Shown here piece by piece: positions 28,001 through 41,500 of a stretch of 64,000 nt of DNA (positions within the stretch are counted from its first letter, which is position 1; each line of letters begins with the position of its first letter). This DNA is from Rhopalosiphum padi (Eukaryota > Arthropoda > Insecta > Hemiptera > Aphididae). The DNA lies in the NCBI RefSeq assembly GCF_020882245.1, contig NC_083598.1, positions 41,639,858-41,703,857 on the forward strand, written 5' to 3'. A program made the position numbers and the translations under genes. The notes below the pieces were generated by a model that worked only from the letters and a program-made list of their open reading frames with translations, ran no database searches and was not told where the DNA came from.

Positions 28001-31000
28001 TATTGCTTGTGTTATATAAATTATCGAATTATTTATTCATATTATGTTACAATATAAAATTTTGATAACACGTATTGAAAGAAAAAATTTACCGTATTTA
28101 TGAAATCATATTTTAACATAATATAGTTATTATAATGTATGATATTATGATATTATGAAATAATTGTACTCGCCATTCGATAACACCACCGGTACACTGG
28201 GTACCATGATATATATCCCATTACCTTATGGAACTCAGTATTTAAATGACAGCCTTGGAAGGTAACCGGTTTGAGACAAGCAAACAAATTACTTTCGGTC
28301 ATTTTTTTTTTCGTTTACAATATATTTTTTTATGCACACAAATAACACGATGTTTGGTAATACTATTAACATTCGGCGAGGTTTTGTCATATGTTAAGAT
28401 TTTTATGGGTATTTGCCAGTATGTACACTTAGGAAACCAGTTTTGTCCAACATATTGAATTTCGTCCAACAGTCCCACGTGTCCGAGGTTTTGGGTCATG
28501 TATTAAAAGTGAAACTAATCAATATTCCAGTTCAACATGTAATTAAATAACGTAATTGATTTATATTCTTATTGTGATGATATGATTAAATCAATTTGAC
28601 GTTTGCAAAGGTCGAGGTTAAGGGAAAATACAATATGCTACACGGGTACGCGAAGTTTAATGAAAATCCTTAGAGCTATAGAAAGTTGATAAACTCAAGT
28701 TCATAAATTTGATTATTTGCGAACGTTACGAAAATGTTGAATCGTGTTGGAATTCCGATTAAGATTATTGAACTATGAGATCACGATGCTATAATATATG
28801 TATGTATCGAAGGTCTTTTAACTAGGTAGAACTTATTAATATTTAACGTGTCATAAAATTAGATCGTTAATATTAACAAATCGACCTCAATAGTTTAAAA
28901 ATAAAATTTTATAAAATGAAAATAAAAAAAATATTTATTAAATGTCTTTTGAAAACTAATTACAAAATGAGATGGAATATTATTCGTACATAGTATCTCT
29001 TCGAGCTATATTTATGTACTGTGGCATTCGTATCAATTTGATCTAAGAAGGTACACATATATACGATAAAAGTAATATAAAAGTAACTCTTCTTAAAGTT
29101 ATGAGAGGAGATACCATTATTACTTGTAAAACTATATATCCTTCAATAAATTATGCTTTAAAAATTCTTCTGTTTCCTGATTTTCAGCGCTTATTATTTC
29201 AGAGCACGGCGTCATAATGGTTAGGTATCGTATTATTATAAAAACCAAGTACGCAATATACGTAGTCGGTTAACCACGAGTTGAAATTGTTTAATGGTGT
29301 ACAAATCGGCTTCATCCATCGATGTTTGTGGGAAGTTATATATTATACCAATAGGTAAATAAAATGAATACGATTTCTATGAAACCTAATAGTCATTGTT
29401 TATAACTATAGTAATAGGAAATACATTATATCATATAATTCATATAGTTACCGATTGACCTTACCCTTGTACCGGATCATAGTTTCAGTATAGTTTCAAT
29501 AATCATCATATAGTTATAGTGTCATACTAATAGTCATGTCACTTTAAATTTTAACTTTATTGTTTATTATATATGTTATTTCCTAACTGAAAGTAATTTA
29601 ACAGTTTTGATTTATTTGTATACTGTGCAATAATTTACCCATTTCGGATCCGTTCAATAATTTTGCTCTATAAAATTAAAGTCTCGATTTATTGAACGCT
29701 ATCATTTTTCAAAATTTGGTGTGTGGTGATAGGTATATTGATTATGTATCTATATAAAATGGCTACATGTTCTATCTGGGCTTCATAATATTATTTTAAC
29801 CATCGTAGTAGTTTTCGCTAAATTTTGTCGCGTAAAAAGGAAGTTTTTATAAATAATTCACTCACAGGTTCAATAATAACATCTATATAATAAATTTAGC
29901 TCGTTAACTTACGTAACCGACGTAACCGTTAACCAATGTTAGTTGTTTTTCAAAAATATACAAGCGTTTTTATAACGATCCGTAGCTCATATTGTTGTCG
30001 TCATGGATGTGTCAAAAATGAATAGGTATATAAAATCGTGGTACCGGATGTTTTCTATCAATAATCGACTATATTTTAGAGGTCGTCGACACAGACTTAG
30101 AATAATACTAGTAACGAAATCTATTTGGTAAAAAAAAACAAAATTGCTTCAATATAATCTAAAATATTTAAAATAACTTACTAAAGTGATCTTACAATTT
30201 TAATTAAAACTTTCAAATTATTATTTAATTTATATTATACTTGCATAGAAGCTTAAAATTTTTCCATTATTTTAGGTTGGGTTAGGTTAGCGTACTTAAT
30301 ACCTAATACCTAATACCTATCTTAAACCATGTTATAAAATTATACGACGTAAAATAAAATAGATCTATAATTTTCAATTTGTATTCTTCGCTTATACCTG
30401 TTTACGTAAGTTTCAAATTTTCTTATCCTTTCCCTTAATAGTTCATATAATAATTGTTTATAATGTTTATACTATTCATTTATTGCTGCTGCAGGCAAAT
30501 TACGCTTTTTTGGAATTTCTATTTTCGTTATGTGTAATCCGATGTTAATTATCTTTACACGTATATATAATAATTCGACAAAATATTATATATTTGGTAT
30601 TTGTATGAACAACTTAATTATATAGTGAAAACTAATGATTTTAACGTTTCTTGACAAAACTCAATACAAAAAAATTATGTTAATGTAACATAATCGTCTT
30701 TGTTGTTCTTGTTATATTTTATAATTTAAATATTTCTATTCCACGTGTATGAATATTGATAACTTAAATAAAGTATAATCTTAGGATTTTTACCGTTTAA
30801 TTGTTAAGTAAGAAACATGAATAAAAATTTAAAGAAAAAATTATTTTTTTTACTTAACATAAGAGCATGTTTTAAACATTTTTAATACATACTATTTTAT
30901 ATTTTTAACAGTTGTATAAAAATCTAGACCCTATAGCCGTAAATATATTGAACAAGACAAACTATAATATATCGATACTTGTATAGTTTTATAAATTGTG

Positions 31001-34000
31001 GATAGTCATTATCATATTAAATGTTGGTACTTACAATCGATGTGTAGGCAGTATGTGTTGTATTTTTTCTTAATATTATATAGCATTTTATAAATATATA
31101 ATATTATAATGCATATATTATAATATTATAATTTATTATATTTTAGGTTTGGCGAATTATGTTTTACTTTCTTTGACGTCATATACATAATAATTAGTAA
31201 CGCTACCATTAAGCCACTTATTAGCCGCCCATAACTAACTCATGTTTATAAGCGCACTGAAAGGGATAATTTATTCGCGACTACGTGACGATAACGCTGA
31301 AAATCATGTAAAGGTGGTACTTCAATAGACATTTCACGTAATTCCAAAACGCATACTCTGTTAATTCGACGACCATAGGCGCATGTAGGGTGGGATTTAA
31401 GAAGAATCGGCCACTCTGAAAGAAATTAAACTTTCTTCAAAATCGATCAATATAAAAAATAAAAATAAATAATAATAAAATTGTAGAAACTTTTTCATAA
31501 TAATTAATAATATTTCTAATTGATTCTGCTAAGTGCTAGTTTTCTTTACTATGTAAAACGTGAAGGATCGTTGTCCACCGTGCAGACAAGTACAAAACGT
31601 AGCTAAAGTTGACAATGTTGCAAAGGCTGTTTAATATCCAAATTTAGGAATACTTAATAGTCAATATTGAATATCGATGTGTCATAATAATTAATTATAG
31701 TCTTAAATCGATTTGCCACATCTAACAGGAAAAACAATTTAATATTGTGATTATTAATTAATAATCAAACATAACATAATAAATGTCCTGAGTGCAGACT
31801 CCTGACTACCAACACATATCCTAAAAAGTTTTTTTTATTCTATAGAGTTATTTTGGGGTTTCTGAGTAAAGCTTTCTTACGTCCATTACCGTTCATAGGG
31901 CTCCATCATCAGTTTATTTAATTACCTAAATTTTCGCCTATACGCCGGCAACGCGTATAATATGCCTTATCGGTTGGTGTACAATCTGGAGAAATTATCA
32001 TAAACCATAATATTATATTAAGTAGTATACCCTACCCACCAATTCTTGTATTATAGGTCTGCAAAATCGTATAATAGAATACACGCGCGTGATAATTTTT
32101 CCCACACTGCAGCAGCGAAATATATGGTAAACGATACCGTCTCGATATCATGTAATACGTGTACACGTGCGGTAACACCACACTCTTTTGTATGTATGGG
32201 ACGATCATACACACAAAAATAACATATATATATATAATATTATTTATTTTTTACGCGCATGTGTAATACGCATTACAATATTATCAAGGTAAACGAGAAC
32301 ACCTCTGCTGGCTGCCGCACATCGAAATCCAATGAGCCTCAAATTTCGTATGATATATCATTATAATATTAGGTATGTGTTCCGCGTTTGTTGTTGCTAC
32401 TGCGTACATTTTACACGGCTATTTATATACCTACTCATCGATGATACGATGCGCCTGCAGCAGAGCGATGCAGTTTGTCGTTAAAGAAATGAGAAAATTA
32501 AAAATTAAATCGTGGTTTAGCATTGCACGACCTTCGGCGTTGTTGTGTTAGTTCGATCTGCGTAATAGAAACGATTTCACGTATTACCTCGAGAATTTCA
32601 AAAGTTCAACTCTGTCTCTTCGATATATTTTGTATAATATAATTTACCCAAGAAACTTCGACACCAATTAAATATAATATTTTATGACATCTGACGCTGT
32701 GTTTCAAGGGTGACCCAAATAAAATAAATATTCAACTTTCTGTCACCGCACAGATTGTGCAAACTTGGAATATTCAAACGTAGCTTGTATATTATATAGT
32801 ATATACTATATATATATATATATAGTATATATATATACCAACAACGGCACCATAAGGCCGAGATAAATAGCTAGGGATTGCGATTAAGGTATATTATATA
32901 ATACCGGAGTTTCCTGAAATGCATTAAAACTTATTTTCTCGGTTCACCTTTTGTACCTGCGCGCATAGTTATTATTTCACTACACCAGAACTTAATTTTT
33001 TTGTTTTATTCTCCACCCTACCATAAAACCGCATACGCGAATACTTCCGTTTTTCTTTGTATACTAAAACCAAAATCATTGTTGTCTACCACCAAAACGT
33101 ATTCATTCTTTTATACTATTCGAATCGGGCCAAGTTTTCTATACATATATATAATATATTTATAATATAATATAAATAGGTGACATAATGGTCTTAGGTA
33201 CATGTAATCATGTTTGAAATACGTACAATACTGTCTGAAAAATTATAATGGTACAAGTCTTATTGTAGTAATTTCTAGACGATAATTTATATATCATATA
33301 TATTGCATTATTATGTATATGTTTTCTTCACCAATTCGTATTATTATTAAACATTGCATTTTAACCACTAACCACAGCCTTTGAAAATGTATTTTAACAG
33401 TAACGATTGTCGCAATTTTATTATATTTAGAATATTGTATCTTGAATCAAACGAATAAAATAGTATTTTAATAATATATTTTGATAGAAAACGATAATAT
33501 TTGTTGCCTTCCGTTAAGATAAATATACCATACATTTAAAAAAAAGAGCAAATGTGACTTCCTAACGTGGTATATATCAACAGTTGTCATTACATAGACA
33601 AATATATAAAAATAAGTAAAATATTATGTAATAATAATATTGTCTAGCCGTCGTTAACATGCATATGACAATTCTATCGTTAAATACCGATAGCTTTTCG
33701 CAGTTTAAAGTCGTCTGTCTTAATATTTTTACCGGAAATTACAACGCCCGAGACACACGAAAAATATATTTTTTATCTTTAAATAAAATTATCGTCTAAT
33801 CACAATTATAATCGCGATGGCCGCGGTGCGTTGTAATTTCCGTTTTATATTACGTTATAGCCCCGCGGGATATGCAAAGAATATTCGTTTATCAAAATGA
33901 TAACAATATTATAAAATATGGGTTAATAATTCGCACATATAGCACTGCGCGTGCAAGTATACGGAATTTGGGGGAGAGCCGGATCACGTTTTGTGGTATG

Positions 34001-34380
34001 ACGGATAAACATTATTTAAGACGCTTGTCGGGTCTTGGTGATGCACGCAGGATTTTGATTAAAAAGACTCAATATTATATATGTAATATCTATGTTATGT
34101 ATAATATAATCGTGTTTTATAATCTATACGCGTACGATTTAATAAAAATATATAATTACGAATGATGTATGTAACTTTTAAAATTTGAATTCGTCGATAC
34201 GCTGAATTCGATGAAGAAGTACCTACCTATACAAATATAAAACTATATTATAAGTAATAAGAAAATTAGTTTTCATAATATTATTTTAATATTTTTTAAG
34301 TTCAGGTACTCTCCGAAAATCGTATCGCCAAGTTTATGTATTATAATATAATATTATAATTTATAATTATCGCGTAGGGC
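25081..34380. other. Long gene-poor AT-rich stretch
   Basis: No coding sequence was recognised. The longest frames (for example 33872-34165, plus, 97 codons) have no detectable domain and no supporting splice structure. Simple sequence includes TA runs at 26758-26771 and a TA-palindromic tract at about 32793-32838. This could be intergenic DNA or a large 5' intron of the membrane-protein gene whose coding part starts at 38517. Confidence 0.55.
32793..32838. repeat. TA-rich palindromic simple sequence
   Basis: Alternating TATAGTATATACTATA-type sequence forms overlapping palindromes with a (TA)n core. Confidence 0.7.
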
Positions 34381-34660
34381 TGACCGCAAAACAACGAGTT
34401 CACGGCCTCCGAATTCCTATAATATTATTATTTTTATTTATTTTCGTACGCAATCCAACCCGACGGCGGTCCAGTTTTAGGAAAAAATTCCATTCAAAAG
34501 TTGTTGGACAACGTATAGTTCTACAGTCTACACACGTGTTGAGAGACCCTGTCCGTCGACGCGTCCGTTACCCAGCGACCACTTTCACCTTTCCGGCTGG
34601 ACCTCTCCCGCACACGCGTGTCCAACCCCTCCCTGAGACAGTCTCGTTATAATGTAATAA
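34381..34660. promoter_or_regulatory. CpG-richer patch upstream of the membrane-protein gene
   Basis: A GC-richer segment (cgacgcgtccgttacc, then a CT-rich tract) stands out in the AT-rich surroundings about 4 kb upstream of the first coding exon. The gene needs at least one leader exon upstream of the acceptor at 38458-38459, and this patch is one compositional candidate. No TATA box or definite donor site was identified. Confidence 0.2.
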
Positions 34661-37600
34661 TAGTCCGATTGGACACGTATACCTACCGCTGAAAACAATT
34701 TATCCGTCTAGACATTGGTAACACCGTATATACCTACTGTGTTTACAAATAATAATATAATATATAATGTGCTGCGGAAACTATCCTGGAAAATGTAATT
34801 GGAAATAGGTACACACACCTAAGACAAACTGTAAAGGAAATTACGAAATCAAAACATACTAAATTTTGTTGGCCGCCAAATAATAATGATAATAATAATG
34901 GTAAATAACAATATAGCTGTAAAGTATATAATACGATAATATTTAACACGATTTGGCTAGTGAAGGCCGTATCGGTTTGTTGGACAATCGAATACCACCG
35001 TTAAATGCCTTACGCTTATAATATACTGTAACATTTTCAACTTTGTAAATACATGTACATACTACTTATAAGTTATAAATGTGCTCAAAAAAATCGAGAT
35101 TAAACAATTGCCCGATTTTTATTATGATGACGCGTATTTTCCGTAAATTGTTTTCGTTAAGAACGTTTCGATTTTTTCGTTCGATTCGACTTATTTATCT
35201 ATTTTTTTTTCGAAAATACGAACTATTGGTTGGAAAGTTGCCAAACCTATTTGCTCCTTAACCCTCAATTTTTTGGAGTCCTATAACAAAACGAATTGAT
35301 TACTTTTGGCGTGATTCGTAGAATTTTCAAGACCGGGTGGGTTAGGTTGCCAGCTTTTAGAGAAACTTTGTCGTGAGGCTCTTAGCATTCTTCAGCCTTT
35401 CTAAAACACTTTTAAAATTGCAATATTTCACTTTTACCAAGTGAAAAAAAAAATAAAAAAGTATAAAAAAAATTACATTTATTTTAATTTTATACATTTA
35501 ATTAGTATAACATTTTATTTAAAATATTCAAAATAATAAAAAATGCAAAAGCTTAATCTCTGAATACATAATATTATATTATATGGTAATTGCAAATGGC
35601 TATTTAAAAATAGAATAATGACGTAATATAATAATACCGTGTACGAATAGATAATAATCTTATATTCAAATTTTACATTTATTGTAAAAATAATAAAACA
35701 AATGTTTGTGTAAACTAACTGTGGTATTATTATAGATCTTTTTAAATTTATACAGACAATATAAACAATAATTAAACATATTTTATAACTTATAATATGG
35801 AAATTAACGGGATAACTGCTGCTATTTGTTGCTGTATAATTTAGTATGTTTATACTATTTAATTTATAGAACGTCTATAAATATCTTTATCTATATATAT
35901 AAACGTATAGGAAATATGATAACATTAATTAGCTACAGAATATTTCTAATATATTTTGTATTAAAACAAAATAAACTAGCAATAAATATAATTTTATAAG
36001 CTGAATAAATTAGCTATATAAGTTAATGAATTTTATTAGTTATGTGAAGAATACATGTAGGTATACATAATATTATTATATTTATTTAATAATAGGTATA
36101 CCCATAACTAATTTATACGTTTTAAAAAGTATCAAATGAATTGTTTTATACATAATAACATTTTTTAAAAATCGTTGAATTGATCTTAAGTGATGATCAA
36201 TTGTAAAATAGAAAATTTTGTCTTTAGATATTTGTCATTAAATAATTCAATTTCCGCTGGTTTTGAGGTGAATTTAACCTTGTGACACAAATAAGTCGAA
36301 AAAAAATATTTTTTTTTTTATGTTAAACACTATACACAATTATATCTAACCGCTTTGGCTTAACTCTAAGTCATAAATAATTTTGACAAATTATTGAAAT
36401 TCGCCCGTCAGTAGATCAGTTAATGTGTTTATTATACAATTCTTTTATTCTTTTCACAGGTGATGACACCAGTCATTTTCTAGTGCACCTATAGTTCATA
36501 AGAAATTGTATTATAACGCACACTAAACGGTGGTTAGTCATTAGCGACACGCTATAATATACCAATTGGCGGTTTTCATTGGTATAGAATTCAATACTCC
36601 AATTGTAATTTAAATTTCAAATGGTTCTGTTTATTGTATATACTTTTGACCTCATTTAGTTAAAAATTATCACTCAGATTAAGAAGATCCAACCAGGATT
36701 CTTACAAATTCGTTAAGATATTAGTAAATACGTTTTATCGAAAAACTAGAAAATGAAGACTATAATATATTACACACTTTTATAAAAATAATAAAAAAAA
36801 CTATATAGATATTGTTTGCTTAAGTTATGTATAAACCACATGGCAAAGAGATCGCGTTTGTATTATTTGTACCGAGGTTCGTCGATGTATAAAAAGTAGT
36901 TAGTTACTAGTCCATTTATAAATCGTTATGAAAACTATATATCCCCAGTATCAAAACATACAATGCGATTTGTGATGTCCCAAAACGTCTGCAGTTGTTT
37001 TATGTCTTATTATCCTAAGGACAGCTTTCTATACAGGTTCTGTGTTCAGCTTCTTTACAGGACTATTTTGTCTCCATCCAAGATATGACAAATATAATAT
37101 GTATATAATATAAATGCGTATTAGTATATTATACATGGAATAATTAAATTAGTTTTAATTGATGTTAAGAAATTTAAATATTATTTTCACCTATTTAAAA
37201 TAATTATTTCTATATCACTGCGTATATTTGAATAATGAATTTTAATTGAAATCACTGTATACAACCGAGGAACTCGCTCTGCTGTTTAGTACTTTTTAAT
37301 TGAGTTGTCGCGATTATGGACGTGTTAATTTAAATGCAATGATAAATATAATCGTTTACGATGAAAAATGATTCTGAGCGGAGACTAGCTGTCAGCCTTT
37401 ATTTCTAAGGATATTTTACTACATTGTATCTATTTTGATATTAGGAAGTGATTTATTTTTTTTATTCTTAATAAGGTTGGTTGAACTAATTTGTTTGTAA
37501 ATTCGCATGTATTATTATAATATTACTTGCTGTTATAACTATAAATTCCTAACTATATTGGAATAGAATAGGTTCATGATATAAATAGCTTAAATTAATC

Positions 37601-38459
37601 TAAATATATTGAATACTTCACTATATTAAGTGAATAATAATAATGTATTTATTGATTAAAAGTCCTTGAAAATATATTTTTTAAATTACAGCAAAATGTC
37701 TAAAAATTGTACTTTACTTTTTAAGATATTTAGCTGTAAAAATCTAAAAACAATGTATGAGAAATATTGTGTTAAGTTTTATTAATCAATATGAAATTAT
37801 TTAACTCTGAATCTTTAATTACAAAATAATTAATATATTTTCATTATATTGATGAATTTCCAAAACATTGGTATTTTAATGTTTATGAAAATAAAATTGT
37901 GATATGTATTTTTTATATTTCTTGATAATAATATAGCTTAACTGCATATATTTTTTTGTATTCTGTTATATCACATGTGTTTTTATAAAATTTAAAATTA
38001 TATTAATACATATCTTCTATTACATTGATAATATCAACATTGTGTATAAAATTGTCTGAAAATAAATGTATTATTATGATAAATATGAAAATATTTTAAT
38101 TTAATTTATTTATAATTAATTACTAAAATTAAATAAACTATTGCATGTTTTTTTATCTAATACTAGTAGGCTTTATTTTCCTTTCTAATTTTTATTTAAC
38201 TATCTGATGACATAACTTGTTTAGATTATAAAGCCTTCTCACTGATCTCATATAGTGATAAGTATACAGCTGGGGTGTCATATGGAGTTCACGTTAGGTA
38301 TATATTTGCGTATATAAAATCCGATTTACCTATAATAATTAAGTCTTCCCTTAGTCTACAATATTATTTTATACACTTTATATTATAGTAAATATAATTA
38401 TTCAGTTTGTTTCCAAAATAATTTTTAATATGTCAATTAATCTTAAATAAATTTTACAG
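34661..38459. other. AT-rich DNA, probably partly 5' intron of the downstream gene
   Basis: No coding sequence was recognised. The right end (ATTTTACAG at 38451-38459) is a good splice acceptor, so at least the adjoining part should be intron. A dispersed-repeat-like segment lies at about 37300-37400. Confidence 0.55.
37300..37400 (+). repeat. Dispersed repeat fragment (copy 1)
   Basis: The segment ending gattctgagcggagactagctgtcagcct has a diverged second copy near 58310-58340 in the same orientation, 22 of 28 positions identical in the core. I recall similar words as common in aphid genomic sequence, but a database search was not possible. The boundaries are approximate. Confidence 0.4.
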
Positions 38460-38516
38460 CTTTGACATGGTAGTATTGTCTGTGGAAATCTGAGTGACTA
38501 CAGGGACTACGGGGAC
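38460..38516 (+). other. 5' UTR segment with a short upstream ORF
   Basis: This is exon sequence between the acceptor (TTTTACAG|C, AG at 38458-38459) and the main ATG at 38517. It contains an upstream ATG at 38467 that opens an 8-codon frame (MVVLSVEI) closed by TGA at 38491-38493, before the main start. The main ATG context is GGGGACATGTCG. The upstream ORF could lower translation of the main frame, but that is inferred only. Confidence 0.6.
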
Positions 38517-41500
38517 ATGTCGACAACCAGTGGCGGTGACACAAACTACATGCAAGAGAACTCGGTGACTACCTTATACAACGGTGATCGAACGGTTGTC
38601 AACCATAGAGTGTCGCCACCGTCTTCGTCCCATGCTGACAGTGGTTTAGATAATTCCTATCCAGAATCATCCGCTGGTGACGCTAAACTCATTATAGACG
38701 TGCCCGACTTTTCCAGAGGTATTTTTGTATAATAAAATTGACTTATAATGTGAAAAATGTTCAAAAATTGTTTGATATTCCCAACTTACATATTTTATTT
38801 TTTTATTTAATTCTGAGATTATGAGATTTTCGTAAAATTTGACACATATTTTAAAATACATTATGTTATATTGAATAATATTTCTTTAAATATATATAAA
38901 AATAACCTTTGATGTGTAAATGACATAGATATTATATACATTTTTACTTTTTATAGAAATGGAAACACCTCGCACGGGTATTGATAACCCGAGCTTTGAG
39001 ACTGATAAAACTGATGTACCAAAACCTCTAACTAACGGGCATAATGGTACCGTTAATCAAGAAAAGGATAAAATGGCTGAAGCTGTGAATTTAGAGTTAA
39101 TTAATATGAAACCGTTTGCTAAAAGCATTAATGGCAAAGAAAACGGAGTTCCCAAGAAAAAAAAAGAAACTGCCGTCAATTTGAATGATACGTACGAAGA
39201 TTACTTTATCCCTGTGAATGAGCACAAAAAATACATTAGGTTAGTGTTTTACATAAATAATGAATTAACTCTGGTAAATTATAATTTTTATGATCGTTAT
39301 ACGTTTATGATTTATCACAGGGGTGGAGAAAAACTGTATGTAACCAAAGATAAACGAGATATGAATCAATCTAAAAAACCATTTATTTGTTGGGTCTTTG
39401 GCTTAGTGTTATTAGCTGCTGCTGTCATTGTCGCGATCTTAGCGTCAAGTAAGTAAAATCGATTTTTATTATAAATTTAAAATTAATTCCATGTTTTTTA
39501 GCTGGTGTAATATTCAATAACGAAACCGCAGTGGAGAGTCGAAATTTCATGGAGAACGAGAAAATCGCTGGATTTGGTAATCATCATGGACATTTCTCAT
39601 CAGTCAGCCCCCCTCCTAATATAGATAGCTCGAGTCCATTCAGCCCTCCAACCACTGATATGTCAGGAGTGTACCTTCCTAGAACCGTGCAAGGTGAAAT
39701 TGTTATCGACAATATGCAATTTACTCCTGACTTAGCAAACAGATCATCCACAGAGTTTATAACATTAGCTAGTTCAATAGAAACTGAGGTAAACAGTCGT
39801 TAAATTAAAATTTTTATTATTACTATAATATTTCATATGCTTTCAGCTAAAAAATGCTCTTTTTAAAAACCAACCATTAAATAGTGTTACTGATGATATA
39901 CATATTAAAGTTTTTGAATTTTCGTAAGTATTGTTTATTAACTATGGATTTAAACGGAATAACTTTAATAAACTAACTATTTATTTATTGTATAGTTCTG
40001 GAAGTGTAGTAGCTAAGTATAGAATAGGCTGGGAATATAAAGATGACAGTGAACCACAGGATCTCATTGATGCAGTTACTCTTTACACTCGATTGGATAG
40101 TTATTTACGAGAGTCTAATGGATTTTTATACAATTATAGAGTTCCTATCCATAGATTGCGCTCAGATCGTAAGTAAAAATAAACACTAGGTACCTTATTT
40201 TGTATAAATAATACAATATTTAAACCATATTATTATATTTATAGCTGTTTTGGATAAATGCAAAATAAATAACGGAAAATGTTCACATTACTGTTCTTAC
40301 GATTATACAAGTTTAGATTTTGTATGTTCATGTCCGTCTGAACTCATCATAAGTGAGAATATGAAAGACTGCAAACGAATTAGTAAGCGTATATACACAA
40401 TTAAAAGTGTTTAAAATTCATATTTTATAAATATAAATTTCTTTTTAGATGTAAATAATGATAATATAGATGATATTAACGTTCATGATGATAAGCACGA
40501 TGGAGATTATGATTCATTTCCGGAACTTGAACCTAGTTCGGTACCTGAATCAAAATCAGACGTAGAACCTGAATTAAAGGCAGAACCTGAACCAAGTTCA
40601 ATACCTGAACCTAGTTCAGAACCTGAAGTGATCGCTGAACCAGAACCTAGTTCAAAACCAACAATAGAAGTAGCTGAAGTAGAACCTGAACATGAGCCAA
40701 GTTCCGTACCTGAAGTAGAACCTGAACCAAAGCCAAGTCCAGATCCTGAGATCGTTGCAGAATTAGAGCCTAGTACAGAACCAGAAGCAAAAGCAGAACC
40801 ACAGCCAAGTTCAGTACCTGAAGTCAAATCTGAACCAGAACCTACTTCAGAACCAGAAGTAAAAGCTGAACCGCAACCAGGTTTAGTATCTGAAACAAAA
40901 GCTGAACCAGAACCTAATTCAGAACCAGAAGTAAAAGCTGAACCGCAGCCAGGTTTAGTATCTGAAACAAAAGCTGAACCAGAACCTAATTCAGAACCGG
41001 AAGTAAAAGCTGAACCACAGCCAAATTTAGTATCTGAAGTCAAAGCTGAACCGGAGCCAAGTTCAGTATCTGAAGTCAAATCTGAACCAGAGCCAAATTC
41101 AGTATCTGAAGTCAAATCTGAGCCAGAGCCAAGTTTAATACCTGAAGTCAAACCAGAACCTGAACCTACTTCTGAGCCAGAAGTTAAAGCAGAGCCAGAG
41201 CCAAGTCCAGTACCTGAAGTCAACGCTGAACCAAAGCATAGTTCAGAACCTGAAGTCAAATCTGAACCAGAGCCAAGTTTAATACCTGGAGTCAACCCTG
41301 AACCCGAACCTACTTCAGAACCAGAAGTAAAAGCAGAACCAGAGCCTAGTTCAGAACCAAAAGTAAATGCAGAACCAGAGCCTAGTTCAGAACCAAAAAT
41401 AAAAGTAGAACCAGAAATAAAAACACAATCGGAACTTAATTCAAAACTACAACCGGTACCTAGTGTAGAACAAGATTCAAAAAGTTCTATTGATAACTTT

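Noticed and set aside
30280..30340. TTAGG-like and AATACCT short tandem words
   Set aside because: There are only two or three units, too few to call an interstitial telomeric repeat.
31370..31420. Possible hAT left end (cataggcgcatgtaggg)
   Set aside because: No matching right end or target duplication was found.
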